A DNA stretch of 64,000 bases from Desulfovibrio sp. Lineage in GTDB: Bacteria > Desulfobacterota > Desulfovibrionia > Desulfovibrionales > Desulfovibrionaceae. The notes under the pieces were generated by a model. That model did no database searches, was not told the DNA's origin, and saw only the letters and a list, made by a program, of their open reading frames with translations. The number at the start of each line of letters is the position of its first letter. Position 1 is the first letter of the stretch. Shown piece after piece: positions 16,892 to 24,881 of the stretch. A program made the translations under genes and the position numbers. The stretch spans positions 248,001 to 312,000 of the forward strand of contig NZ_JAVESS010000001.1 of NCBI RefSeq assembly GCF_034006445.1. Direction: 5' to 3'.

Positions 16892-17443
16892 ATGATTTAT
16901 ACAGTTGAATGCAGCTTCGCCAATCCAGCCATTGAATCAGCGTGGAATGATTTTTATACTCTGGAAAAACTGCCAGCACTCATTTCAGTGAGCGGGTTCT
17001 ATACCTCACAGCGCTTTAAGGCGTTGAGTGCCGCTTGCCCTGCCTATCTTGCCATTCATTCAATAGACAATTTAACTATTCTTCAAGGGGATGAATATCG
17101 TCACAAAGGCGGCGGTAATTTTGCCCGCTGGCAAGAGTACATCACTGATTGGCGCCGCAATCTTTATGATGGTCTTAATCGCGCTCCTGCCATCGGTGAA
17201 GACGAACATCTAGTTGTGAGCGAAATCGGCCCTGAACCGCTCATCAAGATGGGCCTCACTCCATATCACATATATGCTGTTGCATTGGAGAGGTTCCCTG
17301 AACATAGATGGTTGGCGAAGCGGACTCACTCGACTGACCTCGATGTGGAGCTCCTTCCGAAAGGTGTTTTTCTTTATTCACCGATGGCAGTGCAATTAAC
17401 CAGTAACAGAGGCGCTATCCTGCAAGCGTCACAACAGAGCTGA
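16892..17443 (+). CDS. Dimeric alpha/beta-barrel (DUF4286/EthD-like) protein
   Basis: This 183-residue protein has a first half (MIYTVEC..., then a TLEKLPALISVSGFYTSQRF segment) that resembles small ferredoxin-like dimeric alpha/beta-barrel proteins whose members degrade or bind small organic acids. The second half is unassigned. The ATG at 16892 follows GAGGAA by five bases. Its stop lies 1 bp before the tautomerase start, so they are one transcript. Both are probably targets of the divergent LysR regulator. The substrate is unknown. Confidence 0.6.
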   Translation: MIYTVECSFANPAIESAWNDFYTLEKLPALISVSGFYTSQRFKALSAACPAYLAIHSIDNLTILQGDEYRHKGGGNFARWQEYITDWRRNLYDGLNRAPAIGEDEHLVVSEIGPEPLIKMGLTPYHIYAVALERFPEHRWLAKRTHSTDLDVELLPKGVFLYSPMAVQLTSNRGAILQASQQS

Positions 17444-17444
17444 A

Positions 17445-17771
17445 ATGCCTAACGTCACATTTTTTATCCCTGCGGAAAAGATGCCGTCAGACGAAAACCT
17501 CTCGGAACTTACCGAGCAATGTACCCGGCTTTGCACAGAAATTCTTAAGGCGAAGCTAGAAAACGTACATGTCATCTATGTTGCCGTTTACCACGGGCGA
17601 GGGCACCCAGCATTTGCAGAAATCAAATACCGCCTTGAACCGTTCAGGACGAAACATGTTATGGATTCTTTTATGAAAAAACTGGATGAAGTTATAAAAT
17701 GCAATGCTGGCATAACTGCGCGCATTCGTTGCTTTGGTTATGGGCCTACGGAAATTCATGCGCTGAACTAA
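17445..17771 (+). CDS. Tautomerase-superfamily protein
   Basis: This 108-residue protein starts MPNVTFFIP, giving the N-terminal proline that acts as catalytic base in 4-oxalocrotonate tautomerase/MIF-type enzymes once Met is removed. It is longer than 4-OT (62 residues) and nearer to CHMI/MIF-sized members. It is translationally linked to the preceding dimeric-barrel gene. A broken metallo-beta-lactamase gene follows, so this was probably a three-gene catabolic operon. Confidence 0.7.
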   Translation: MPNVTFFIPAEKMPSDENLSELTEQCTRLCTEILKAKLENVHVIYVAVYHGRGHPAFAEIKYRLEPFRTKHVMDSFMKKLDEVIKCNAGITARIRCFGYGPTEIHALN

Positions 17772-17792
17772 TTATCTGTCAAGGAATAAAAC

Positions 17793-17932
17793 CATGCGTC
17801 GCATACAATTCAAAACAGCAGGCTGGTGATTTTCCCATCACGGCCATAAGTGATGGATACCTTGCTGCAAATCTGAATTTACTTTCCAATATCAACAAAA
17901 TTTATGCATTCATATTGCAGCAAGAAGTATGA
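17793..17932 (+). pseudogene. Broken metallo-beta-lactamase-fold gene (N-terminus)
   Basis: An ATG with AAGGAA upstream starts MRRIQFKT; after a frameshift near 17820 the next frame reads GDFPITAISDGYLAANLNLL, the conserved opening of MBL-fold hydrolases. The frame ends at 17932. A further scrap around 17988 (ILTHVCNVEG) stands where the HxHxDH motif would be expected but the metal ligands are lost. It follows the tautomerase by 21 bp. Confidence 0.5.
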
Positions 17933-18541
17933 GTAATGAAGTATCTGCTCTTGTGGATCACTATCAGCTACTCCCGTCGATTAACGTATGGTAATTCTCA
18001 CCCACGTTTGCAATGTGGAAGGCTTTCCACCGAGATGCCGTAAATTACATACGGTCATGACTACCCGCCAAATCGGAACACGTGGGAGCGATACAGCGTG
18101 GCCGGAGGGGTTTCAGACGTCCAGTGCCTGCTGCTCACAGCCACAGGTGCGCGGCAAAAAGCGTAATCAGACAGGCGGCGGCATCCGGCAGTTGCAGGAG
18201 AAAATTGACCAGATCCAGACCGAGCAAGCCGAATCAGCGCGGCACTTAACTCTTGAACTACATACACGCGAATTTGGAACCGCTCTTGTCGCGCTTGAGG
18301 GCCTTGTTGAACGGCGATATGACGGACGCGTGAACAGCAACGTCAGCGGAGCAGAGGGCCAGTATGAATGAGGTAGTGCTGTAGGTGGAAATACTGGCAT
18401 CATGAGAGTATACAGTTTGTTGCCTTTTTACTGTTAAATGGTTATCAAAAATAAGACAGCCCCCATTCCTTTTGAGTTAAACTCATCGGATACAACGCAG
18501 TCAGCAATATAATGTCATTCCACATCAAGGAGTTAACTCAA
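17933..18541. other. Degraded region before the FMN-binding protein gene
   Basis: No intact gene is visible. A 127-codon frame at 17988-18371 contains a coiled-coil-like segment (LQEKIDQIQTEQAES) but has no ribosome site and begins in the decayed MBL region. It may be a composite of relics. Confidence 0.4.
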
Positions 18542-18913
18542 ATGTTTACAGAGAATTTTTGGGAAACATTGCATAAGGAGGGGGTTGCCCCCATCGTTAC
18601 CTGGAGTGGTGCCGAGCCGCACCTGGCCGCTACCTGGAACAGTTATATTCATAAGACCGAAGACAACAGGCTGCTTATCCCTGTGATGGGCATGAAGACG
18701 ACCCAGGATAATATTGCGGCCAACAATCGTGTTAAGATGGTCATAGGCAGCAAGGAAGTGATGGGAAAATACGGCCCGGGTGCGGGCTTTCTGCTGGAAG
18801 GCACTGCCCGGGTAATTCGGGAAGGAAAAGAGCTTGCCATGATGCAGGAGCGCTTTAATTGGGCAAACTGCATTTTGGAAATTACTGTTTCTCAAGTAAC
18901 GCAGACAGTTTGA
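18542..18913 (+). CDS. FMN-binding protein (pyridoxamine-5'-phosphate-oxidase-like split barrel)
   Basis: This 123-residue protein aligns in my memory along its whole length with the small FMN-binding protein of Desulfovibrio vulgaris (about 122 residues): the EGV...PHL(A/V)xTWNSY start, the NRLL(I/V)PVMGM block and the GPGxGFLLEG block are all present. It is a dimeric split-barrel flavoprotein with a presumed redox role. The ATG at 18542 is chosen because AAGGAG lies nine bases upstream; an in-frame ATG at 18512 has none. It supports assignment of the window to Desulfovibrio. Confidence 0.88.
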   Translation: MFTENFWETLHKEGVAPIVTWSGAEPHLAATWNSYIHKTEDNRLLIPVMGMKTTQDNIAANNRVKMVIGSKEVMGKYGPGAGFLLEGTARVIREGKELAMMQERFNWANCILEITVSQVTQTV

Positions 18914-18930
18914 AGCCTTTTTTGCTGCAC

Positions 18931-18985
18931 CGTGATCGCGCCGTGATCGCGCCGTGATCGCGCCTTGATAGCGCCTTGATTGCGC
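18931..18985. repeat. Five-copy 11-bp tandem repeat
   Basis: Three perfect CGTGATCGCGC units are followed by two variants (CTTGATAGCGC and CTTGATTGCGC). The array lies 17 bp after the FMN-binding protein stop. Each unit contains GATCGC-type palindromic sequence. Confidence 0.9.
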
Positions 18986-19002
18986 GGAAACTCATGAAGG
19001 CT

Positions 19003-19036
19003 AAAGCCCTTGGCAACCGAGGTTGCCAAGGGCTTT
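19003..19036. terminator. Perfect 16-bp hairpin, probable terminator
   Basis: AAAGCCCTTGGCAACC (19003-19018) pairs perfectly with GGTTGCCAAGGGCTTT (19021-19036) around a 2-nt spacer. A-rich and T-rich ends make it plausible in both directions for the FMN-binding protein gene. Confidence 0.7.
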
Positions 19037-19311
19037 ATAGTCTATGCGGCGATCGCTTATGCCGGGACGGTTGTTTTCTGCACCAGTTCACAATCTGCCA
19101 GTGGGAGCAGGGTGAATTGAGCAAGACCAAGGATCGCGACAGGTTTTCGCCTGTCAGGTGCAGCTCAAAGCCGGAAATGTCCGTGCTGTCATCAAGATGG
19201 CGCATGTTTATGTGAGGGGAGCAGAGCAGCTACGTTCCACTTAAGAAAAAGCCTTACTGCTTATTCCTTGAACGCAGGTGAATATGTAGTCTTCTTACCA
19301 TCGGGCATAAA

Positions 19312-19378
19312 AGACCCCCATCATGTTTTCAAAGTTTAAACATCGGGGCGTTCTTACTTTGTCTACCTGATGGGGGTC
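19312..19378. repeat. Inverted-repeat mini-element
   Basis: The ends GACCCCCATCA (19312-19322) and TGATGGGGGTC (19368-19378) are perfect inverse complements, and the similarity continues inward to a CAAAGT block on both sides. Only about 20 bp remain between them. It may be a MITE or two transposon ends left after internal loss. No clear target duplication is seen. Confidence 0.6.
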
Positions 19379-19426
19379 ATAGCAATTGCGAAGAGTTTTG
19401 GTGTCCCGGTTGACTGGTTCAACCGT

Positions 19427-19455
19427 CAGAGCATTTTAGCTTTGAAAAACGTAAC
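19427..19455 (-). repeat. Dispersed repeat R1, isolated right end
   Basis: On the minus strand it reads TTTTTCAAAGCTAAAATGCTCT, matching the right terminal repeat of the complete copy at 26455-26605. It lies four bases from the adhesin stop codon. Confidence 0.6.
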
Positions 19456-19459
19456 TACC

Positions 19460-22400
19460 CTATAAGGACTCTGCATGCCGTGCAGCGGCATCTATCATTT
19501 CCTGTGCAGTGTCTGCAATTGTGCTTATCAGCCCAACTTCTATATGGGTGCTTTCCGCCCCGTTGCCTGTCGGAGCCGGGGACGCCTTGTCCAGAAGCAG
19601 GTTATCAAGACTTCCGTCACCACTGCTAAGGCCCACATGGGCATACGGATCATCTGTTAAACTGCTTTCATCTGCCGACGGGCCTGCCTGTACTCCGTTA
19701 TCAGGCCAGTTCGACAAAACAGCGGCGTTTAATGCTCCGTGCTGCCCCTGGATACCTGAATCCGCCACAAGACTGTCGCCCAAACCGTCATGCTCATGCC
19801 CAGGATAGCCCTGATCGCTCTCGGCATGGTTTGTTCCGTGCCCCTGAGCCTGATGGTCGTGTGCGGGATCAAACAGAATCCCGTCATGCTCCACGCCAAA
19901 ATCGGCAAAGGCCGAAGGTGCGAAGTCATGTTCGTGTATGACGACCTCAATAGGCGGCTGCACGCCGTCAACGTAAGCAAAGAAGCTGTTCAGCCCCGGC
20001 CGGAGGTCATTCAGGTCGTCTATACCACCGAATTCTATCTTCTCCACACCCTTGAGGATGGAGTTGTTCAGCCCATTGAGCCATGAGCCGTATCGGGCGA
20101 TAAACTCGCTGAGGTCCGCAGCCTGAAGTATCAGGGTGTCGGCTCCCGCGCCGCCGTCAATATTCAGCGCGCCGGCACCGCTGATTGCGCCATCGATAAT
20201 GATGGTGTCATTGCCTGCGCCTGTAACTATCTGGTTACTTCCGCTGCCGCTGCGATAAATATCACCGTTAAGATGGATAACATCGCCTTCGCCGCCACTG
20301 ACGCTGTGCCCCAGAATGACGTTTTTTCCGGCTGTGGCATACATTGCATAATCAGCATTGATCTCCAGATTCAGGCCTTGCCCGCTGCCGGACTGTACTG
20401 TATTCGTGCCGCCACCAGCATTGTACATGCCGTAGGCCGTGCCGTGGGCACTTTCAGCGTTCAGATTGATGGTGGATCCGGTTACCGTGGCCTTGCCATC
20501 AAGAACTATGGCTGAAAGGTCGCCCTTGATAGTCATTGTGACGCTGTCGCCCGTAATGCTTGCCCCGCCCAAAACGCCATACGCCTTTCCGGCAGTGGAG
20601 GTGACATTCATGTCCACATCGCCGCCTGCGGTAAGTGTCTGCTTGCCGTTGCCAGTGGAGTAAAAACCCGCCGCCAAAGCGGCCTGGCCCTGGGCGGTAA
20701 CATCAATGGTGGCATCATGACCAACATTGATGATGTTGTCCCCGCCCCCCGAACCACTACTGGGTCTTGCAGTACTTTCCACACCTGTTGCCCGGCTGCC
20801 TGCGATCTCTCCCGTATTGGTTACGTTAAGGCTGAACGTATCAGAATTTATGGTGTTTGAAGCAATAGTCGAACTTCGGCCCTGAGCAAGCACGCCACTG
20901 GTATTGCTATTTCCACGCACAGTTATATCAACGTCTCCAGTAGCATTAATTATATTTTGCCCACTATATCTTCCGTCGTACGATGCCTCTATTCCCGAAG
21001 CATTAATAGTACCATCAGAACTGTATCCGCCATCTAACGTCACATTCACGCTCATGTCAGACACATCAATATTGTTTTTTCCATAACCACTGGCAATAAT
21101 GCCCTTTACATCATAGGCAGCGCCAGTTCCGGCCACATTAACGTTAAGAGCACCTTCTTTGGCGGAGATGTTGGCAACACCGCTGCCCGCTGCATCATAT
21201 CCACTAGTTATGATGCCTATGGCAGAGCTGGTTGAGGAATCTACATCAACATTGATATCCCCGTACTTCGCCGTGACGTTATTAACGCCTCCGTGAGTCC
21301 AGCCCACTTCAATCCCGGTAGCGCCATAGCTTACGCTACTGCCCTTCTCGGCGTGCACCTTGATGTTTATATCGTTTTCAGCTTCAACATTGGTAGTCCC
21401 TCTGGACCATGTGTTGATGCCAGCAGTCTGGTAGGTGCCCTTATCAACAATAAGGTTGATGTCACCTCCGCTCTTTAACGTAGTCACGCCTGTCAAGGTC
21501 ATGACCGCAGCGCTGGACTGACTGGCATTGGTCAGACGGACGTTCAGTTCGTCTTCAGCCGTTACGTTGATGGTGCCGTTGTACCAATTGTCCACAGTTC
21601 TGCCACTGGCCGACGTAAGATCAACGGTATTACCTTCTATATCGACCGTACCCTTGTCCGTCACATGAACTGCGCCGGATGAGCCTTTAATGCTCACGTC
21701 ACCGCCCTTAACATTAACAAGAGAATTTTCGCCTTCGGCATTAACACCGTAATAGGAACCGCCCTGAATGGTCACCTTGCCGTCATCTCCGGCATCAATG
21801 TAATTCTTGCCGCCAGCTAGGGAATCAACAGCATTTCTGTAGCTGGTAACAGTAATATCAGAGCCGTCCACACGGTTGACACCACCAGTCCCGGCAGACA
21901 TACCGGCTCCGTTGTTACCTGAGACGGTAATTTTTCCATCTTCTGCAGTAACAGTATTGCTGCCATTGGTAGCATACAGGCCATACTGATAGCCAGTGGC
22001 GCTGACAGTGGTGCTGCCCGTCGCGTTAATGGTATTACTACCGCCATTCACGGCGCTGGCTCCGGCATTGGGGCTGCTACTGCTACCGTAAACTGATATG
22101 CTGCCATTGTTTACACTGACAGTGTTTTCGCCACCGTCAGCCAACAGGCCGCTTGTTCCCTGTATGTTCACTGCGCCATCATTGCCAGTAACAGTGTTTT
22201 TTCCACTGCCCGTGGCAACGGCGCCAGCTCCCCCATTGCCTGTGATATCAATATGTTTGCCTGAAATGCTGTTAAGGCCGTCATCCGCGGCGCGCATGCC
22301 CGCGCCAGAACGCCCCAGAACCGTGATCTTTCCGTCTTCAGCGCTGACAGTGTTGCTGCCGCCGTCAGCCAGCATTCCCTCGCCGTTGTAGCTGTTAACG

Positions 22401-23989
22401 GTAACAGTGGCATTGCCCCGGCCTTCAAGAGTATTTTGTCCGCCTCCTGTGGCCTTGACCCCGACGAGACCATACGTTTGAGCCTTCAGACTGCCGTCTT
22501 CAGCAATAACATGATTCTTGCCGCCGCTTTCAGCCAGCAGGGCATAACCTCCGCCTTGAGTGGTCGTCAGAGTAACGTTGCCGCCCTTGCCATGAATGGT
22601 ATTGCTGCCGCCGCTTGAGGCAGTTACGAGGTTTTTGGCGCCCGAGATGGAGATGTCGTGGCCGCTGATACTGTTCTGGCCCTCATCTGCCATGACGGCG
22701 GTGGTGTTTCCCGCATTGGCAATACTTACAGCCCCCTTGCCCATATCAAGAATGTTGCCGCCGCCCTGCGCGGTGGCTGCAACGCCCTGGGCAATGGTGA
22801 GCTTGCCGTCGGATGACGTAATATGCGTCGTTTGGCCCGGTTGAGACGCCAGAACTCCCTGATTCAAATTGATGGTATTATAGTCATCGGCCATCTGTTG
22901 AGGATCGGCGGAACCGCTGGCATGAATGGAACTGCCGCCGATAACCGTGTCATTCAGGATTATTTCATCATTTCTGTCAGAAGATACTATTGAGTATGCG
23001 CCAGTTTCTCCCTTGCCCTGATGAAATTCACCTATGCCTTCCAGATTGGCGTGATCGCCGTAAAGGCTGTCGTGAGCAGAAGAATTAAAATCCTGGTTGT
23101 CTGTCGCGACGAGCTCAACATTGTATTCAAACTCATTGCCGGTATAACGGTCAGTCACCGTAACCTGAATAAAATCTATAAGTGGCTTGCCATCAGCACC
23201 CATGCGCTGCATCTCGGCAATGCCATCGGCTGTGAGGCGAAACTCCAGGCGTCCCGTGCTGTAGTCAAACGCTACGTCCACCCAGGTATTTTGCCAGCCG
23301 TCAGGCAAAGATATGGCAATGCCGTACTGCACCCAGGGAGCGGCCCCAGTAAAATCCAGGCTGCCAGCAGGAATTGCCAATGGAGGCTGCCCGTCTTCAG
23401 CAAAAAACACACTGGTGGTTACAGGATCATTGGTATTTCCGGGGTTGTACAGCACCGCACGCACAAAGGGGCCATCTGGGCGAGGCAAAGGGTCTGGCCC
23501 CGGGGCAGGAGGCACCGGCCCGGGGGGAGTGATGCCCCCGGAACTGGAACCGCCAGCCGCGGCAAGAGCAGAATCAAAAGCCAAATCGCTGGCTTGTGCC
23601 GTTGTTCCCTGTAAAGTCATATCAAGACCATCCAGGTGGTCAATGCCGTCAGAGAGATCAGCAGTGCCGTGCTCGGCATAATGGGAGCTTCGCTCCGCAG
23701 CCGAGGGGCCAGCCGCAGGAGCAAGGTCGGGAGCAAAAGTCGTAAAAAACTCCGCACTGGAAATAAGTTGTCCATCCACTTCAAATCCAGGGGCGTTTTC
23801 ACTGGAGTAAGCTGTATAAAAATCCGTGATGCTGACACTTGCACCATCATCAAACCGAAAAGTAAGGGTATTGCCTGCGCGCTCCAAGGTGGCTTGGCCG
23901 GAAGGAAAACCCAAAGTAATCTGGGAATTTTCGCCAGAAATTAGCGTGACATGCTGCCCGGCCGCAGGGCGGAGTATGGAAGTGCTCAT
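19460..23989 (-). CDS. Giant repetitive adhesin, probable type I secretion substrate
   Basis: This 1509-residue protein has an N-terminal module (about 1-110, ILRPAAGQ...FDDGASVSITDFY) that resembles the start of Desulfovibrio VCBS/T1SS giant proteins and has no Sec signal. A Pro/Gly linker (about 140-165), a beta-sandwich-like domain (170-290) and nearly 1000 residues of degenerate repeats follow, alternating GG-x-NT(I/V) with DGKITV strands, as in a right-handed beta-helix. Around 1280 a GAGNDTI...GGAGADTL pair resembles RTX calcium repeats. The tail is rich in His, Gly and Asp. The ATG at 23989 follows AGGAG by five bases. No secretion genes are adjacent. Confidence 0.82.
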   Translation of the reverse strand: MSTSILRPAAGQHVTLISGENSQITLGFPSGQATLERAGNTLTFRFDDGASVSITDFYTAYSSENAPGFEVDGQLISSAEFFTTFAPDLAPAAGPSAAERSSHYAEHGTADLSDGIDHLDGLDMTLQGTTAQASDLAFDSALAAAGGSSSGGITPPGPVPPAPGPDPLPRPDGPFVRAVLYNPGNTNDPVTTSVFFAEDGQPPLAIPAGSLDFTGAAPWVQYGIAISLPDGWQNTWVDVAFDYSTGRLEFRLTADGIAEMQRMGADGKPLIDFIQVTVTDRYTGNEFEYNVELVATDNQDFNSSAHDSLYGDHANLEGIGEFHQGKGETGAYSIVSSDRNDEIILNDTVIGGSSIHASGSADPQQMADDYNTINLNQGVLASQPGQTTHITSSDGKLTIAQGVAATAQGGGNILDMGKGAVSIANAGNTTAVMADEGQNSISGHDISISGAKNLVTASSGGSNTIHGKGGNVTLTTTQGGGYALLAESGGKNHVIAEDGSLKAQTYGLVGVKATGGGQNTLEGRGNATVTVNSYNGEGMLADGGSNTVSAEDGKITVLGRSGAGMRAADDGLNSISGKHIDITGNGGAGAVATGSGKNTVTGNDGAVNIQGTSGLLADGGENTVSVNNGSISVYGSSSSPNAGASAVNGGSNTINATGSTTVSATGYQYGLYATNGSNTVTAEDGKITVSGNNGAGMSAGTGGVNRVDGSDITVTSYRNAVDSLAGGKNYIDAGDDGKVTIQGGSYYGVNAEGENSLVNVKGGDVSIKGSSGAVHVTDKGTVDIEGNTVDLTSASGRTVDNWYNGTINVTAEDELNVRLTNASQSSAAVMTLTGVTTLKSGGDINLIVDKGTYQTAGINTWSRGTTNVEAENDINIKVHAEKGSSVSYGATGIEVGWTHGGVNNVTAKYGDINVDVDSSTSSAIGIITSGYDAAGSGVANISAKEGALNVNVAGTGAAYDVKGIIASGYGKNNIDVSDMSVNVTLDGGYSSDGTINASGIEASYDGRYSGQNIINATGDVDITVRGNSNTSGVLAQGRSSTIASNTINSDTFSLNVTNTGEIAGSRATGVESTARPSSGSGGGDNIINVGHDATIDVTAQGQAALAAGFYSTGNGKQTLTAGGDVDMNVTSTAGKAYGVLGGASITGDSVTMTIKGDLSAIVLDGKATVTGSTINLNAESAHGTAYGMYNAGGGTNTVQSGSGQGLNLEINADYAMYATAGKNVILGHSVSGGEGDVIHLNGDIYRSGSGSNQIVTGAGNDTIIIDGAISGAGALNIDGGAGADTLILQAADLSEFIARYGSWLNGLNNSILKGVEKIEFGGIDDLNDLRPGLNSFFAYVDGVQPPIEVVIHEHDFAPSAFADFGVEHDGILFDPAHDHQAQGHGTNHAESDQGYPGHEHDGLGDSLVADSGIQGQHGALNAAVLSNWPDNGVQAGPSADESSLTDDPYAHVGLSSGDGSLDNLLLDKASPAPTGNGAESTHIEVGLISTIADTAQEMIDAAARHAESL

Positions 23990-24579
23990 AAAAGCTCCTA
24001 GACTTCTGTTTCGTTCCATCAAACCGCATAGGAATTATGGAACGGGTTGCGATAATGTCTGGCACGCCGACATTATCATTCAGCCCGAATATTTCAGGTA
24101 TGGGTGATTTTTATCAGGATACAGAGAATGGTCTCTGTACGAGGAGAAACATGAATAAGGTATGTTCTCCCCAGATCTGCCATGCAAAAAGGACAGCACG
24201 GCGATCCATTAAATCGAATCAATTTACTAAGAATAAATCATAAAAATTATCAATACCCATTAGAGAATAACGCACAAAAAATATTTGTCAATTTTTGCAT
24301 CAAATTAGGCAATACTATGCACGGTCCCAAGCTTTGTTATTCTGGAGTTGATAAATCATCCCGAAAATTCTTCTGTTTTGCAACTATAATAGTTATATGA
24401 TTTTTTTCGGCATGAACGATAATGATAATGGAACAATTTATACGGACTTCGCCAATCACAGTGCGCTAAGCGCAATACCAGTTCATGCCCGGATTATTTC
24501 TGGCCATGAATCCCTTGCCAATCATGGCAAGGATATGATTGGCAAGGATTGCATGGTGTCGACGAATGCGGGTGGCCGA

Positions 24580-24775
24580 TTGTATACGTCATTATACTGC
24601 CCCTCATTGAGCACCTGGCCAACTCGCTTTCTGACTGCATAGAACGTTTCAACACATGTATCTGAACTCGACGCCTGGCTGAAAGACGCCGCAATGCGTG
24701 CATCTGCTGGCTGGTAAAAACCGGAAGGATTCTCCCTTAAAGGCGCTTGATTCATGGGGAGCATTACAGACACAA
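24580..24775 (+). repeat. Dispersed repeat R2, copy a (coding-tail relic)
   Basis: It shares with 35798-35895 and 45835-45902 the core AATGCGTGCATC(T/A)GC(T/A)GGCT, then AAAAA and a TTCTCCCT-AAAGGC block. The plus-strand frame reads LDAWLKDAAMRASAGW followed by a stop. The same peptide occurs in copy c, so it is probably the eroded C-terminus of a once-coding repeat such as a transposase. Confidence 0.55.
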
Positions 24776-24821
24776 GTTTGCAAGTGATATGTTTGGTGAA
24801 GTAAGGCATTAAGACAAGCTA

Positions 24822-24858
24822 AGACGGCAAAACTGTTGAAAAAAACAGCTTTGCCGTC
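24822..24858 (-). terminator. Terminator of the MFS transporter gene
   Basis: GACGGCAAA pairs with TTTGCCGTC, and ACTGTT with AACAGC, around a run of A (T on the minus strand). It lies about 25 bp beyond the MFS stop codon. Confidence 0.7.
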
Positions 24859-24881
24859 AAACTATTTTGCTTAATACTTGT

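Larger units (their letters stand above)
18914..19459. other. Repeat-rich intergenic region between FMN-binding protein and adhesin genes
   Basis: It contains, in order, the 11-bp array, the perfect hairpin, an inverted-repeat mini-element (19312-19378) and an isolated end of the R1 dispersed repeat (19427-19455). No gene is visible; a 79-codon frame from 18976 starts inside the hairpin. Confidence 0.6.
23990..24881. other. AT-rich intergenic region upstream of the adhesin
   Basis: No intact gene is visible. The part to about 24420 is AT-rich and should contain the adhesin promoter. A GATAATGATAAT half of a Fur-type box lies at 24418-24429, about 430 bp from the adhesin start. From 24580 on lies copy a of repeat R2, and 24822-24858 holds a terminator for the MFS gene. 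Confidence 0.5.

Noticed and set aside
18931-18985. Possible CRISPR array
   Set aside because: The 11-bp units are contiguous without spacers; it is a simple tandem repeat. No cas genes are present in the window.
24418-24429. Fur-box-like GATAATGATAAT
   Set aside because: Only about two thirds of a box, with no gene directly downstream and 430 bp from the adhesin start; a chance match in AT-rich DNA is likely.
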